Shown here one piece after another: positions 9,899-21,126 of a stretch of DNA of 64,000 nt. A program made the translations under genes and the position numbers. Positions within the stretch are counted from its first letter, which is position 1. Each line of letters opens with the position of its first letter. A model generated the notes under the pieces. That model was not told the DNA's origin, ran no database searches, and was given only the letters and a program-made list of their open reading frames with translations. The stretch comes from Septoria linicola (taxonomy: Eukaryota > Ascomycota > Dothideomycetes > Mycosphaerellales > Mycosphaerellaceae), in the NCBI GenBank assembly GCA_024114885.1, contig CP099420.1:3658001-3722000 (forward strand). Reading direction: 5' to 3'.

Positions 9899-10906
9899 AG
9901 GATAATTTGTTTACAAATAGGAGTAAAGAGTCTACACATGCCAAGGGTATCAGGTTACGTTACCGTTCTTTTTTCGGCACACTCTCAGCTAATCATTTTT
10001 GGACCCTGTTTTTTTTCGTAGAGTAAGATAGACCTCGTAAACTCGGTCAATGAAACGTCAACGTGAGGCTCAGCAGTTTAGTAGGCATTTCTGGCCGGCC
10101 ATTGTTGTGTCGTGCACACTCCGTTCCAGGCTTAGGCGAAAGTATATCTGAGCCTCGATGGCTCTGTGCACACTTCGAGACGATGAGGATAGAACGGGGC
10201 GAAAACATGCGATGTAAAGTGCCGATGCGGGCGGTGCACCAAAAGTGCTTTGCTTGTGGATCAGTTTTCTCATCGGCCCGCAGTCCGGGATCAGAGACTC
10301 CTCCTCACCTGCTCTTCTCCCTTGCCTGGCTTCCATCACTGCACGCACTGGTACATCTACTACACAGCACTGATACCCAATCTTGCTGCGTGGCTCATTG
10401 TCAAGCTTTCACATGCAGACCCACGATCTTAGAGTGAATATCCGCCGTTATTGTGGCGACAGAGACCAGTGCAGCTTCGTCGCGAGTTTTTGCCCAGCAG
10501 CATGAGCCAGCTGGCTAGCAGGAGCTCGACATGTCTAGAGCTCACGAAATATGGGGCAGCACCAGCTTTACACATTCTGCATCGGGCAGAGCTTGCTATT
10601 ACATGCATCGCACAGCAGAGAAAAATGGTTTGTGGCTGCAGCGTGAGCGTCTAGGCCTGGTCAGGCCTTCTGGCCAACGTTGTCCTTGAACTCTAACTGC
10701 CTGCCAATACATGTCTTTGCCAGAACGAAGCAGTGTAGCGAGTATGCATAACTTCAAACTCTGACCAGCCGCTCTAGGCACTGCGGTCAACAGCTTAGCA
10801 CTATAGGCTATAGCTCGCCGAGAGCCACATCGACTCTTTGTCTGCGGCCTCACAATTCTCAGCTCTCAAGTCACTCCATTGCGTCCGGCATTCTTCGATA
10901 GACAAC
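9899..10906. other. Gene-free stretch
   Basis: Normal composition returns after the small RIP-mutated element. Short frames on both strands overlap one another and lack any family feature. The right end holds the probable promoter of the membrane-protein locus at 10907. Confidence 0.45.
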
Positions 10907-12853
10907 ATGGGCAAGTCAGATGTGGTCGTGGTCAGCGAAGAGCTCAAGGACCCGGAGTCGCTTCAGCGTACAGGGACCTTGAACCCACGAGATCTGGTCG
11001 AGAACTGGCCAACGGAAGCGATCAAAGCTGAGAAGTATCAGCGGGAATGACCTGTCATTGCGTACGACATCGTTCTTGTTCTACTACCACTTGATCTCCT
11101 TGCAAAAGCGATCGTTGCCACCATATTTGCGACTCAGACGAGGACAGACGGAAATCTTTACCTTGTGCCTACTCGCATTCGAGCTCTGGTGGCACTGGAC
11201 GATCAGCTGGTCACGTTGTTCACCATCATCTTCGCCACGACACTTGCCACGCTTGTCCGCAGAATTGCTCTCTGGAGAGCGCAGACAGGAGCTTCAGTGG
11301 CGGATCTTGAGCAGCTGCATGCAAGTACAAGTCTGCCCAAAGCACTCTCCAGCATCTGGTATGTCAGATCTTCATCCATACTATGCTTTCACTCACGTAG
11401 CACTCAGGTCTCTTCGCGCATTTACACTCACCAGCGTCGGTCTGGTGGCAATCTGGTCATGGTCCTACCTGGGATCTCAAGCAGCTCCTGTGAGCTAGCG
11501 TCCCACGACAGTGCACTCCCTTACAACCTCCAAATGGCATTCGTCAGCGCATCGGCACCATCTGCATTCGACGAAGGACAACCAGATTCTCGTCTGCTGG
11601 CAAAGGCCAACGCAGGATATCTTGTCAAAATGGGTGCATCAGAAACACATGCCATGGACATCTCTTCAGGTTGGGACGATTCGTGCGAAGCACTGATCCC
11701 GATGTGGGATTCTCAGTTTGCGAAAGTCTTTGCTGAGAAGAGTCCACATGGAGGCCATGGCATGGATGCAGATGGCTGGTGGGATACGGACCTGCCAACC
11801 TATCAGAACCCAAATTCGGCCTTTGGCATTCCGTTCATCGCGATCTACAATGAGAGCGGATGTGAAGGATCCAATTGCACGCGTATCACCGATCAGCTTA
11901 TCGGTCGTGTTCGACTGAACACCAGCTATGTTCAAGCGAATTGCTCCGAGATCACTCTGGCTCAGGGAGCCTCCTTCCATGAGATAACGCGGACTGTGGC
12001 GCCAACATTCAACACGATCTTCAACATGACAAGCAATACGACACTAGCTACGATACAGGCGTCACGAGAGATTCACGGCCTTACTGTCACGTCAATGTGC
12101 AATCTCACATCGACCGACATTGAGCTGGAAATTGAATGCCGCAGCCAGGGATGTGCCACTACGCGCGCCAGGCCGACACCAAACCAGAAGCTGAGCATTG
12201 ATTTCTTCTACAACAGCACTGTCGGCCAAACGTTCCTTGATAACATGATTGCTGCCATTGATGCACCCGCTTATGATGGCGAGGACTTCCTGTCAAGTGC
12301 CAATAAGATGCAGACCGCCAGCGGTTCCATTGATCAGGCTCTGGGAGCTGGCGATGCTGCTACGCTTGTGCTTCAGGCTTCTCGTGGCCTGACCCAAATC
12401 ATCAACAGCTATCTCTCAGCTTCGCAGCAAGCTCTGATCAACAGCATTGATTATGACACGATGATAGCCGGCGTACTGGGCAGCAACAATGCTACCTTCA
12501 CTCCAGTCATCATGCATGGCGCTCCTTATGCACCGCAGTACATCATCTCCCTACCATGGCTGATCATCGACTATGTATCGTGCATTGTCCTGCTCGTTTG
12601 CTCCATAGCGGCGGTGGTGCTGCGGCGCCGTACGCTGGCGCCTGACGTGTTCGGATATGTGTCTTCTTTGACACGAGACAATCCGAATATTCAACTAACA
12701 GACGGCGGATCTGTTCTGCCTGGCATGGAAAGAGCTAGGAAGTTGAAGAATGTCAGGGTGCAGTTTGCCATTACCAAGCAGGAGGGAGGTGTAGGGATAG
12801 TGGGGTTGACGGTGGCTGAGGATGGAGCAAGAAAGTTGCAGAAGGGGGCGTAG
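10907..12853 (+). pseudogene. Fungal membrane protein with large glycosylated ectodomain, probably decaying
   Basis: From ATG 10907 (MGKSDVVVVSEELKDPESLQ) the frame meets TGA at 11048, then continues open with PVIAYDIVLVLLPLDLLAKA, a membrane segment. In this fungal family, as I remember it, a Trp-Pro precedes the first membrane helix, so the TGA may replace a TGG codon. A second helix-like part (LVTLFTIIFATTLATLVRRIALW) and LEQLHASTSL follow. An intron at 11359-11407 (GTATGT...CAG) joins SSIW to SLRAFTLTSVGLVAIWSW, then a TAG at 11496 needs a frame change back to the long frame. The rest is intact: an ectodomain with many N-x-S/T sites, a C-terminal helix (PWLIIDYVSCIVLLVCSIAAV), then the conserved tail APDVFGYVSSLTRDNP and GMERARKLKNVRV. 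Function unknown. Two lesions suggest recent inactivation, although sequence errors could mimic this. Confidence 0.6.
11359..11407 (+). other. Predicted 49-nt intron in the membrane-protein locus
   Basis: The donor is GTATGT and the acceptor CACTCAG. Removal gives a Trp codon across the junction and brings a hydrophobic membrane segment into frame, which supports it as a true intron. Confidence 0.65.
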
Positions 12854-13801
12854 TATCTATGATGCGTTGTAGCGCTGTACTCCTCCCTACGCTGCGTCTC
12901 AGTCGGCAGTCCGAGACTCGTCAATCCAGCGTCACGGGACTCGAACTTTTCGACTCAAGGCCACGACCCTAAGGTAGGGGGCCCGGGATGTTCTCTCGGC
13001 CTGACGAATGCTGGATCTGCCAGTTTGACCGTGCATGAGATAGGGAACGAGCAACATTCCAAGTGGTACGATTTAGCTGGAGTAGCCAGCGAGAACAGAC
13101 CGTTCCATCTATCTCATCCTGCGATGGTTGCATGTCCGTTTCCCATCTGCGAAGAGCCTCGAAAAGGTGGAAGGAGGGGGCTGAAGTGATGCATCAAACT
13201 GAGCTATAATGCCCTTAGCATGCAGTCAATTGAGACAAAACTGGGATACTGTCAAACCTCCTCGGGTTTTCCCAAGCTTGTCTTGGCTGAAATACGCAGG
13301 GTAACCTTGGGTGGCTTCTCTGCCATTCTAGGCAAGCCATGGCTCTGCAAGGTGTTATGTTCTATCTTCAGCTGCAGGATTGCAACGCGTGAGCCAGAGT
13401 ACGATGCGGTAAGAGACATTGCGTGATGTTTTGGAAGAGTCAAAGTGAGAACTTTTGGCGTAGGGACCTGTCTCGCACACTCGGACAGGAGACAGCATAG
13501 TAAGCTGCAAGCGGGCAGTCCTGGGCCCAGGGCTTGGAACCAGCCTGTGGCTTGGATCGACGGTATGCCCAGCACAAGCTGTATGGCAAATGTTACCCTT
13601 GGCTACAGAAGCAGTAGGATGATCGCCGCGATTAGTTCACCTACCAAAAAAGATCGGCTCGAAGTGCATCGGCCGAAACGCAACTCCTCATGCACATACG
13701 GATCATGAGAGCCTGTTGTGGAGGTACATAGAGCTGCCACTTTCCAATTCCTGATAAATCACCTCCAGCTTAATTCCCTGAACAAACACCAACGCACCAC
13801 A
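12854..13801. other. Gene-free stretch and promoter of the next gene
   Basis: No frame with domain features is present. The last 60 bases before 13802 are A/C-rich (AACAAACACC-like), as is common in fungal leaders. Confidence 0.45.
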
Positions 13802-14181
13802 ATGCACTTTCAATCTGTCCTTGTATTCGCAGCGTTTAGCGCCGCTACAGCTTTGGCACAGACCCGTAATATTCTTGTCTGGGCCAACAGCGTCAGGTGC
13901 GAAGGCACAGCGCAAGCCTGCAACGTTAGTCGTATCTCGGTATCAGCAGAGAACCTGCAGTATGTGCTAACAAGTGGACCTTCGTAGAACCTTCGTGCCG
14001 GTTCTAACTTCTTGCTGTGGCTCAGTCAGTCGCCGCTATGGCAGTGGACGTATTCGCCGGGACTCTGCTCGAGCAGGTGACAGATTCGAAACATATCTTC
14101 CCAGTGGCAGTACGGCCATCCTCGACTCTCGGGACTAGCTGCAGAGTTGTTTCAGTCGTGAAGGACCGGCATTCTATCTAA
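13802..14181 (+). CDS. Small secreted protein, two exons
   Basis: The ATG at 13802 begins MHFQSVLVFAAFSAATALAQ, a clear signal peptide, followed by TRNILVWANSVRCEGTAQACN. An intron is predicted at 13925-14025: donor GTTAGT, branch CTAAC at 14004-14008 and acceptor CAG 18 nt past the branch adenine. It joins in phase 0 to a second exon (14026-14181) reading SVAAMAVDVFAGTLLEQVTD and ending VVKDRHSI. The predicted protein has 92 residues and three cysteines (two in exon 1, one in exon 2). An alternative acceptor (TAG at 13987, branch CTAA about 13967) or no splicing (61 residues) is possible. No family recognised. Secretion is well supported; the role is unknown. It lies beside another secreted-protein gene on the same strand. 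Confidence 0.55.
13925..14025 (+). other. Predicted 101-nt intron of the small secreted protein
   Basis: The donor is GTTAGT, the branch CTAAC and the acceptor CTCAG. The phase-0 join opens a 51-codon second exon that is closed in other frames. Confidence 0.5.
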
Positions 14182-14448
14182 TATAGGCTACAGCTACGGC
14201 TTCATCCAACGACTGCTTTCGACCATGGCGCAGCCACGAGACACTATCCAGATCTCTCTCGGGCACGCCGTCTTTTGGTGCATTTTCAGGAAAGGCTAAC
14301 CTCTAAAGTCGCGCGTAAGTAGTGTGTCTTGCTGCAGAAGCATGATTTTCCCTTCTCTCCCAATCTTCTCTTTTGCAGCACTCTTTCCGCTTTCCGTCGT
14401 AGTATTGCGTCTTGTTAGTCCGGCTGGCTCTTCGTCAGCAGCTTCACC

Positions 14449-15006
14449 ATGCAACTCTCCTGGACTTTTCTTGGTTTACTGCTGGCCTCAGCAGACGCAG
14501 CGAGTTTGTCTTGCAAGAAGGCACTAGCTGTGGCTGTCAGCTGTCCAGCTTCTCATGGCATCACGTATACACCGCCAGGCTGCTGTATCGGTGGAGAGGA
14601 CTCATTCTTCATCTCATGCAGTACAAGATATGCCGGCTCGACTCTGAAGGTGCGGAGAGCAGTGAAAGATGTAAAGACTTGCATTGCACAGTGCAAGCCA
14701 GCAGCTGGATGTGAAGCGATCAGCTACGATGCGCGGGCCAAGACTTGTACTTATAAGGGATCCGTCGACTTCAGCAAAACAAAAGCCCTGCCAAGGGTCG
14801 ACAATCTACGCGTACAAGTAGAAGTTGAGACGCAGACCCTCGAGCACGACATGCTCTACTCGAAAGACTACAAGGTCTGCTACCGTAACAACACTCAAGA
14901 CGACTGCGAAGAGCTATGCAGCGACGACAAGCAGCTCGCTCGCTACTTCCAGCACGAGTAGCCTGACTACGTCTTCTTCTCGATCCACTCCATCTGCGAC
15001 ACAGCC

Positions 15007-15065
<59 letters not shown>

Positions 15066-17411
15066 CGCTGTCCAGCACACTTTCTACCAGTCAATCGACA
15101 ACAGCGCCTGGTACCTCAACCTCATCCAGCACGGCCAGTCCCACTACAAGCACGACTTCCACATCACTGAGCACGACTGCGGGCGAAGGTACCACCTCCT
15201 CAGCGAGCACGACCAGCTCAAGCTCATCGACAAGCAGTACAACAACAACAACAACAATAACAACAACAGCAGTCGAGAGTACCACTACCAGCACACGTGA
15301 AAGCACAACAATAGCATCTTCAACGACAGCGACGAGTGCAGTGCCTGTCCCCACGACATGTGGAAAGTCCTCAGGCTCGTCATATCCTGACGGAGGGGCG
15401 CCTGTATTCAGTGTGACGTCGGTGTCACTACAGAGCTGTTATGAGAGGTGCAGAGATCCACTACCGGGCGAGACCTGTGAAAGCTATGTGTGGAAAGATG
15501 GAGACGTCGAGAGCTGCTCAGGATATTCGCAACGGATTGTCCAGCTAGGGGAGTCCACGGGAGCTGGTGCTTTGTCGTTCGATATGGCATGCGGGTCTCC
15601 TAACGGAAGGACCGAGTCTTCGACAACGAGCACTTCGCAGAGCACATCGCAGAGCACGTCGCAGAGCACGACGGAGTCTTCAACATTGACCACTTCACAG
15701 AGCACGACGGAGTCTTCAACGATGACCACTTCGCAAAGCACGACGGAGTCTTCCACGACGACTACTCTGAGCACGACAGTATCGACCACATCCAGCACTT
15801 CTCAAAGCACGACAGAATCTTCGACGACTGCCTCGCAAAGTACCACGCAGTCTACGACCACTCTGACCACTACTTCTAGCACAACAACGGAAGCGCCAGT
15901 AACATCGAGTACGACCAGCAGTACTTCCAGCATCACTACGACCACGGCTACCACTGCTCTGAAGACTGGAGAAACCTATACAGCTCGTAAGTCATTTCTC
16001 CATCATTTCAATCCACACGTTCTCATCACGGGTACTACTTGCTAATTCATGGCTGCAGAGGATGGTAGCCGTTGGCTTGTCAACCGCGGTACCGAGATCA
16101 TTGGCCTCAAGACTGATATACCCGGCGTCAATCCGATCACTTCTGTTGCATCCTACGAAGACAGTATCGAGCTTTGTTCGCGACAAGGCACCATCTGCAG
16201 AGTAGTAAACTTTGGGGTGTATCCAGGCAGCACCAAGCCGCAAGCGTATCTCAAACAGAGACTGCAGGCGGCAGATATTGGAGACGGCGGCAACCGACAG
16301 ACAACCTCTCCGAACACAGCTGTAGATAGTGCCGTTCGCATGACAGGCCCAAACGGTCAGAGCCGAGAGTTGCTCAGCAATGGAGATTTCAGCAGTGGCT
16401 CACTGTCGCCATGGACTTCATTCTCACGTGCACAGCGAGGAGCTGCGTACGCTATTGGCAATGGTGGGGCGTAAGTGCTGAGGGAGTGGAACACTTGTGA
16501 TGTGAAGAAGCTAATGTCTTGCCAGTACTGCCAGATTGAATCCTTCAGGCAACACATATGACAACGTCCAGCTAGTGCAGCCCATATCGGCTGTAAACGC
16601 TGGATCAAACTACTATCTGGACTTCACCTATGCCTTGGTAGTTGATGATCAACCACTCGGAGCTCAACTGGCAAGCTGCAGTATGGAGGTGCTTATACAG
16701 CCTATCGGGGGTTACCTCGGACCGTCCAGAGTCTATTCGGCGCGTCCATTGAACACTGGTCCCACCGGAACTCGAATCAGCATAGGAGGCTTGCTGCCCG
16801 TAGACGCCGACTCGATTCTGATCTGGCTCTCATGCGGACAGCTGAACGCTCCCTCTATTACCCTGAGCAAACTCAGTCTGGTCTCGTACGAACCTGAAGC
16901 CAGCGACGGTTCAGTCATTGCACCGAGTATGCTGCTCGTCAATCCTAGCTTCTCCGACAACGGATCTATCTCCCCCTGGACGTTCAGAACAGAATCGGGC
17001 TGGACAGCCGTCAGCTCGGCGCCTGGCTCTATCACTGTGTCGTTCGCCGGCCAATCTGCAAGTGGGTCCACAGGTACAAACCTTGGCCAAACAATTCCAG
17101 TCGTAACGCAAGGCTCCGCAGTGTCTGTACAGGCGAGCATCGATGTAGACCTTACAGGGACTGATAGCTCTGCCTTTTGCACGCTACAGATGTATTTTGG
17201 TGGCGTACTTCTGTCGTGGCAGCCAGTAAACCTCGCCGGAGGACAACAGCAGAGCATATTGTTCAACCGCGTTGGTCAACCCCCAAATGCCGACACGAAC
17301 TCATTTGCATTCAACTTTGTGTGTCAGAGAGGGCAGACTTTCGGAGCAAAATTCACCCTAAGTAATGTTGTCGTGGCTGTCAACGTGCCTGGAGCGCCGG
17401 CGTCGGGATAG
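14449..17411 (+). CDS. Large secreted PAN / Ser-Thr-rich / carbohydrate-binding-like protein
   Basis: The product starts MQLSWTFLGLLLASADA, a signal peptide. A cysteine-rich part follows, then a PAN/apple-like segment (CIAQCKPAAGCEAISYD). Next comes a Ser/Thr-rich linker with (AGC)19, a second PAN-like segment (QSCYERCRDPLPGETCESYV), another Ser/Thr-rich part with 12-residue repeats, a third PAN-like segment (ELCSRQGTICRVVNFG), and two beta-sandwich modules that open LLSNGDFSSGSLSPW and LLVNPSFSDNGSISPW, like family 4/9/22 carbohydrate-binding folds. Introns at 15987-16058 and 16471-16525 are supported by GTAAGT donors, CTAAT branches and in-phase joins. Between about 14825 and 14961 the frame must change: the first frame stops at 14961 while the Ser/Thr frame is already open. 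I find no good intron there, so a frameshift, an odd intron or an assembly error is possible. It is probably a wall-associated or extracellular glycan-binding, heavily O-glycosylated protein. Confidence 0.65.
15008..15064 (+). repeat. (AGC)19 microsatellite in the PAN/CBM-like gene
   Basis: Nineteen perfect AGC units encode polyserine in the linker frame. Such a tract is prone to length change and to assembly error, and it lies just downstream of the unresolved frame switch. Confidence 0.9.
15674..15765 (+). repeat. 36-bp coding minisatellite (12-residue units)
   Basis: Units begin GAGTCTTC at 15674, 15710 and 15746, exactly 36 bp apart, and encode ESST-TTSQSTT-type repeats. Partial units lie upstream from 15618. 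This is typical of Ser/Thr-rich stalks in fungal surface proteins. Confidence 0.8.
15987..16058 (+). other. Predicted 72-nt intron
   Basis: The donor is GTAAGT, the branch GCTAAT at 16041-16046 and the acceptor GCAG. The phase-1 join creates a Gln codon and continues DGSRWLVNRG in the downstream exon. Confidence 0.75.
16471..16525 (+). other. Predicted 55-nt intron
   Basis: The donor is GTAAGT, the branch GCTAAT at 16510-16515 and the acceptor CCAG. The join creates an Ala codon and continues TARLNPSGNTYDN within the first carbohydrate-binding-like module. Confidence 0.8.
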
Positions 17412-19058
17412 TCTAGCAGAGGTTCGAAGCCACACGCATGTGCGGTAGCGGCGGGTCATATACATAGACATTTTACTCTCCTTGCGCAGAATCAGACCGA
17501 TAACCACGCTGCATGCGCAGGCTGTGCAAGCTGTCGCTGAAACGAGCGGGCTGACACTTAGCTGGAGAGCGCGCATATCGGATCCTCTGCTGGTCGTACG
17601 CGTTGAAGTGTTATGGACTGGCTAGTATATGTCAAAGTGCAGGTTGAGTATCCTCGTGTTCTAGTAGCTGAACTGCAACGGCTGATGCCAGCCTTATGAA
17701 AGGCATACCCTCGATGTAGTCTCTCTTCTGGTCTCCCAACATAAATTGGGCTTCATAGTGACCACCACTCGATTCCGTAACGTGCCTCCAAGCAAGATTC
17801 TAGAGTGGCCAGCCAAGTCCTTTGGTCGTGCCGAACGACTTGATCCAGACAATGCTGATTGCGTAGCGTGCTGAAATGTAAGCGGAAGAAGCTGTGTCGG
17901 CGAGAGTGGCGTCTAAGCGTCGGCCGTAAGAGCGAGAGCACAATTTCTTGCTAGAGGGGGTTTTGCATTCTAGGAGCTGGAACTACACGCGACGCCAAGG
18001 CAGTTGTAAGATTCCAGTACACGATGCATAGGTTCCTGCATGGAGCATGACGGCACAATAAAGACCATGATGAGAGGCTGTGATCTTATTCACGGAGATC
18101 AGGTGTCGCGCCACGCCATGGTTGAGGCTAGAAGTTTAGATAGTCACACGCAAAGTTATGTTTCGAGCGATGAGATGATGGACAAATTTTTGGTCATTCC
18201 ATAAGTGTACTATGTACTTTCACAGTAGTCGTATCTGTCTATCACGGGCCATCGTGGCGTGATATATAGTGCTAAAGGAAAGGCGATCATCCTCCGGAGC
18301 AGACCGCTATGCGATTCGTGAAGTTATGCTCTGCCGGGGAATAGACTGATGGGTCCCTTCTTGGATACGAATGGTAACTTCGGTGGCCTTGCGAGAGGGA
18401 AAATCGACGGCTTTCCTCTTGTCCCCGCCAGTTTCCTCAAGAAAGTTCCAAAGACGGGTTCTGCGTCGCGACTGACATGAGATGAGGATGTTGACTATCA
18501 TGTGAACCGTTAGCCTTTTGCTGTGCTGTCTTGTTGATAGTACGGTCTCACGGCTATGAGTGCATCTGGCGATGCTATAGGTCGAGCGAATGTGTCTGTC
18601 GCAAGAGCTAGGGATACCAAGCAGATGCTTGAGAAGCGCATGATGTTTGAATTGCTTTGTAGTAATGCGGATGTTACTGGCTGTGATTGCGGTACTAGAA
18701 AAAGTGCGAGTTGAGGACATACTTACAGTAGTAATATGAACCAATTGCCTGCACGAGAGGGATCATCGACCCCGGTCTGAATATGCCGAAGCCTAAGTAA
18801 TCGTTGGATTTTAGTCTTCATCTCTTCTTGGCGTTTCCGGCGTTTCGTCTTGGCTAGCAGCATCGCTGCTACCGGCAGGGCGGCTCAGACGGGCACGGAA
18901 AGCTGTTGAAGCCGGTGGCCTTGTCGGGAGCTGCTTGCAATTGCGTAGCCTGATATCATGGCGTCAAAACGAAGCTGACATTGTCTTGACTATCGCTTCG
19001 CTCGTAGGACACCGTCGACACCCCGCACGTATCGACATGTTACTATGCCTCTATGCCT
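17412..19058. other. Gene-free transition to the repeat block
   Basis: No supportable gene is seen: the longest open frame (minus, 18307-18744) has no recognisable feature. CA and TG are still present at ordinary frequency up to about 19,060, so the edge of the RIP-mutated block is fairly sharp. Confidence 0.5.
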
Positions 19059-20847
19059 CCTAGAAACATAGTAATAACAGCTAAGAATAACATATGCGGT
19101 TAGGTATATCTTTTCGTGTTACTTCGTTTTAGAAGGTACTAGAGGTCTCGAGATAGAGGCTAGTAGTACTCTAGAAGCGACTACTATACGTGTTCTACTA
19201 TTTTATATTATAAACTAGACGAGATACTCTCTAGATCTCGGTATTATAAGGTTAGATAATAACCTCCTCGGTATTACTATCTATACTCTAGTAGTCGAAT
19301 AGAATTCTAATATAGATATCGTAATCTAGGTCCTTCGTCGTATATAGAAGATAAGACTATTCTAATATCTAGTAGTAAGCTATAGGTTTCTTATATCTAG
19401 TCTACTATTATTATATAAGATATTTTACTACTAACTACTATAGCTCTAGAGTATACTCTATAGTTATATAGTTCTAATATTATAGCTAGTCCTAATATAT
19501 TAAAGAAGCTACTACTAAAGAAGATTAAGATTAGAGATTCTATATCTACTCTATATAATATAATATCTTGTTTTTAACTTTTAGCGCTAGTACTTATTTC
19601 TAGAAAAGTAGTATAGTATATATAAATAGAGTAAGCTTATCTACTTAGGTTAAGATCTAATCTCTTAGGATCTTCTATAGTACTTTAATAAGTTACTTTA
19701 TAAGTATATAATAGATTAGCTATATAAGAAGAAGCTAACTCGATATAAAAATAACTATTAGATTAATCTATCTACTAGTATATTTATTCTAAAGCTCTAC
19801 TTAGTAGCTTAAGCGTATAACTATTCTAAGAGCTAGGATAATAGCGCTATAAAGGCTATCTTCGATATAGATTCCTAAGAAGTATATAAGACTTATAAGA
19901 AGTATAGAACCTAGTATATTATAATAATTAAGATAAATTAGGCTCTAATTAAAAGCTATAGTAGTAAGCTATCTATAGAACTACTAGTAGAGAGCGTTAA
20001 AGGCTATAGTAAAGATAGAGCTAGTTATTATAGCTAGTTAGAGAGAGAATATCTAGCTAGATCTATTTATAATAGTAGTAAATTAGACTTTTAGAAATAG
20101 AAAGATAAACGAGTAGCCTAGAAAAAGACTTTATATAGCTAGAGCCTAACTCTAACTTTAACGACTTAATAAACTTTAATAAAGCTAGTAATCTTAATAA
20201 TATTAGTAATATTAATATATATAAGTATTATAAAACTAGGCCTTACTCTTACTAATAGAGCTAGCTCTTATATAGTTAGATCTATTCTCTCTAGTAGTAA
20301 GTCGCCTAGCTTAACTAGTAAGTAAACGAGCTTAGATAGAGATTATATTAGTACTAAGATCTTATAGTATAGTTATTAGTCTTATAGAAGTAATAACTTT
20401 AAGTTAACTTTAAGTTAATACTTAGAGACTATATACCTTAGTATAGTAGCTCTATATTAACGACTTCTTATAATTAGATAAAGTAGAAAGATCTCTTTCT
20501 ACTATTATAGAATATTAGTATCTATAGAAGAAAATATTAAAAGTAGAGAGTATATTAGATACTATATAATATTAAGAAGAGTATAGCGTAGTAAAGAAGA
20601 ATAGAGAATTAATCTTAAACTATCTTATATATATAGTATAGTAGTAATATACTAGGAACTAAATATAAAGTTAATTAAGTTAGTTATCTAAGAAGAGAAG
20701 AAAAGAAAGTAAGATATACCTCTTACTAAGCCTCTAGTAGATATCTTAGGTATTTAGAACTATACTTAAATATCTATATCTAGACTAACTATCTAGGATA
20801 TATTCTTAATACTTCTACTTATACTATATAGTTAGGTCTTTCTATAG
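19059..20847. repeat. RIP-mutated repeat of unknown type, host of element A
   Basis: CA and TG are nearly absent, TA is in excess and stops are dense in all frames. The segment does not match the A-F family by eye. Plus-strand reading of about 19,660-20,130 gives coding-like stretches interrupted only by TAG/TAA (for example YNYSKS and FDIDS-EVYKTYKKYRT). This suggests a degraded protein-coding mobile element, but I cannot name it. Element A starts at 20,848, interrupting this unit. Confidence 0.5.
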
Positions 20848-21126
20848 TAATAGATAATAACTATTCTAATACTAACCTCCTAGATAGATATAAGAGTAGC
20901 TATTATAGAACAAGACCTATTTAGAGAGTAATAGTCTTATAATACGTATATTAACTAGTAGTAACGAGCTTAAACTAGTAGTCCTAGGACTAAGAGCCTA
21001 TACTAGGACTATAGAATATTAAATTAATTAAGTAGAGTAAATATTACTATCTTAATTACGAGCTACTATCTTACTTTTATACTAAAACTACTAAGTATAG
21101 TATATAGGTAGGCCTTTACCTTACTA
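20848..21126 (-). repeat. LTR of copy A
   Basis: The 279-bp sequence is homologous to the 280-bp LTRs of D and F. It starts TAATAG and ends CTTACTA. Confidence 0.8.

Noticed and set aside
15091..15798. Minus-strand Val/Leu-rich frames
   Set aside because: Shadows of the Ser/Thr-rich repeats on the plus strand.
18307..18744. 145-codon minus-strand frame
   Set aside because: No hydrophobic core, domain or codon pattern suggesting a gene.
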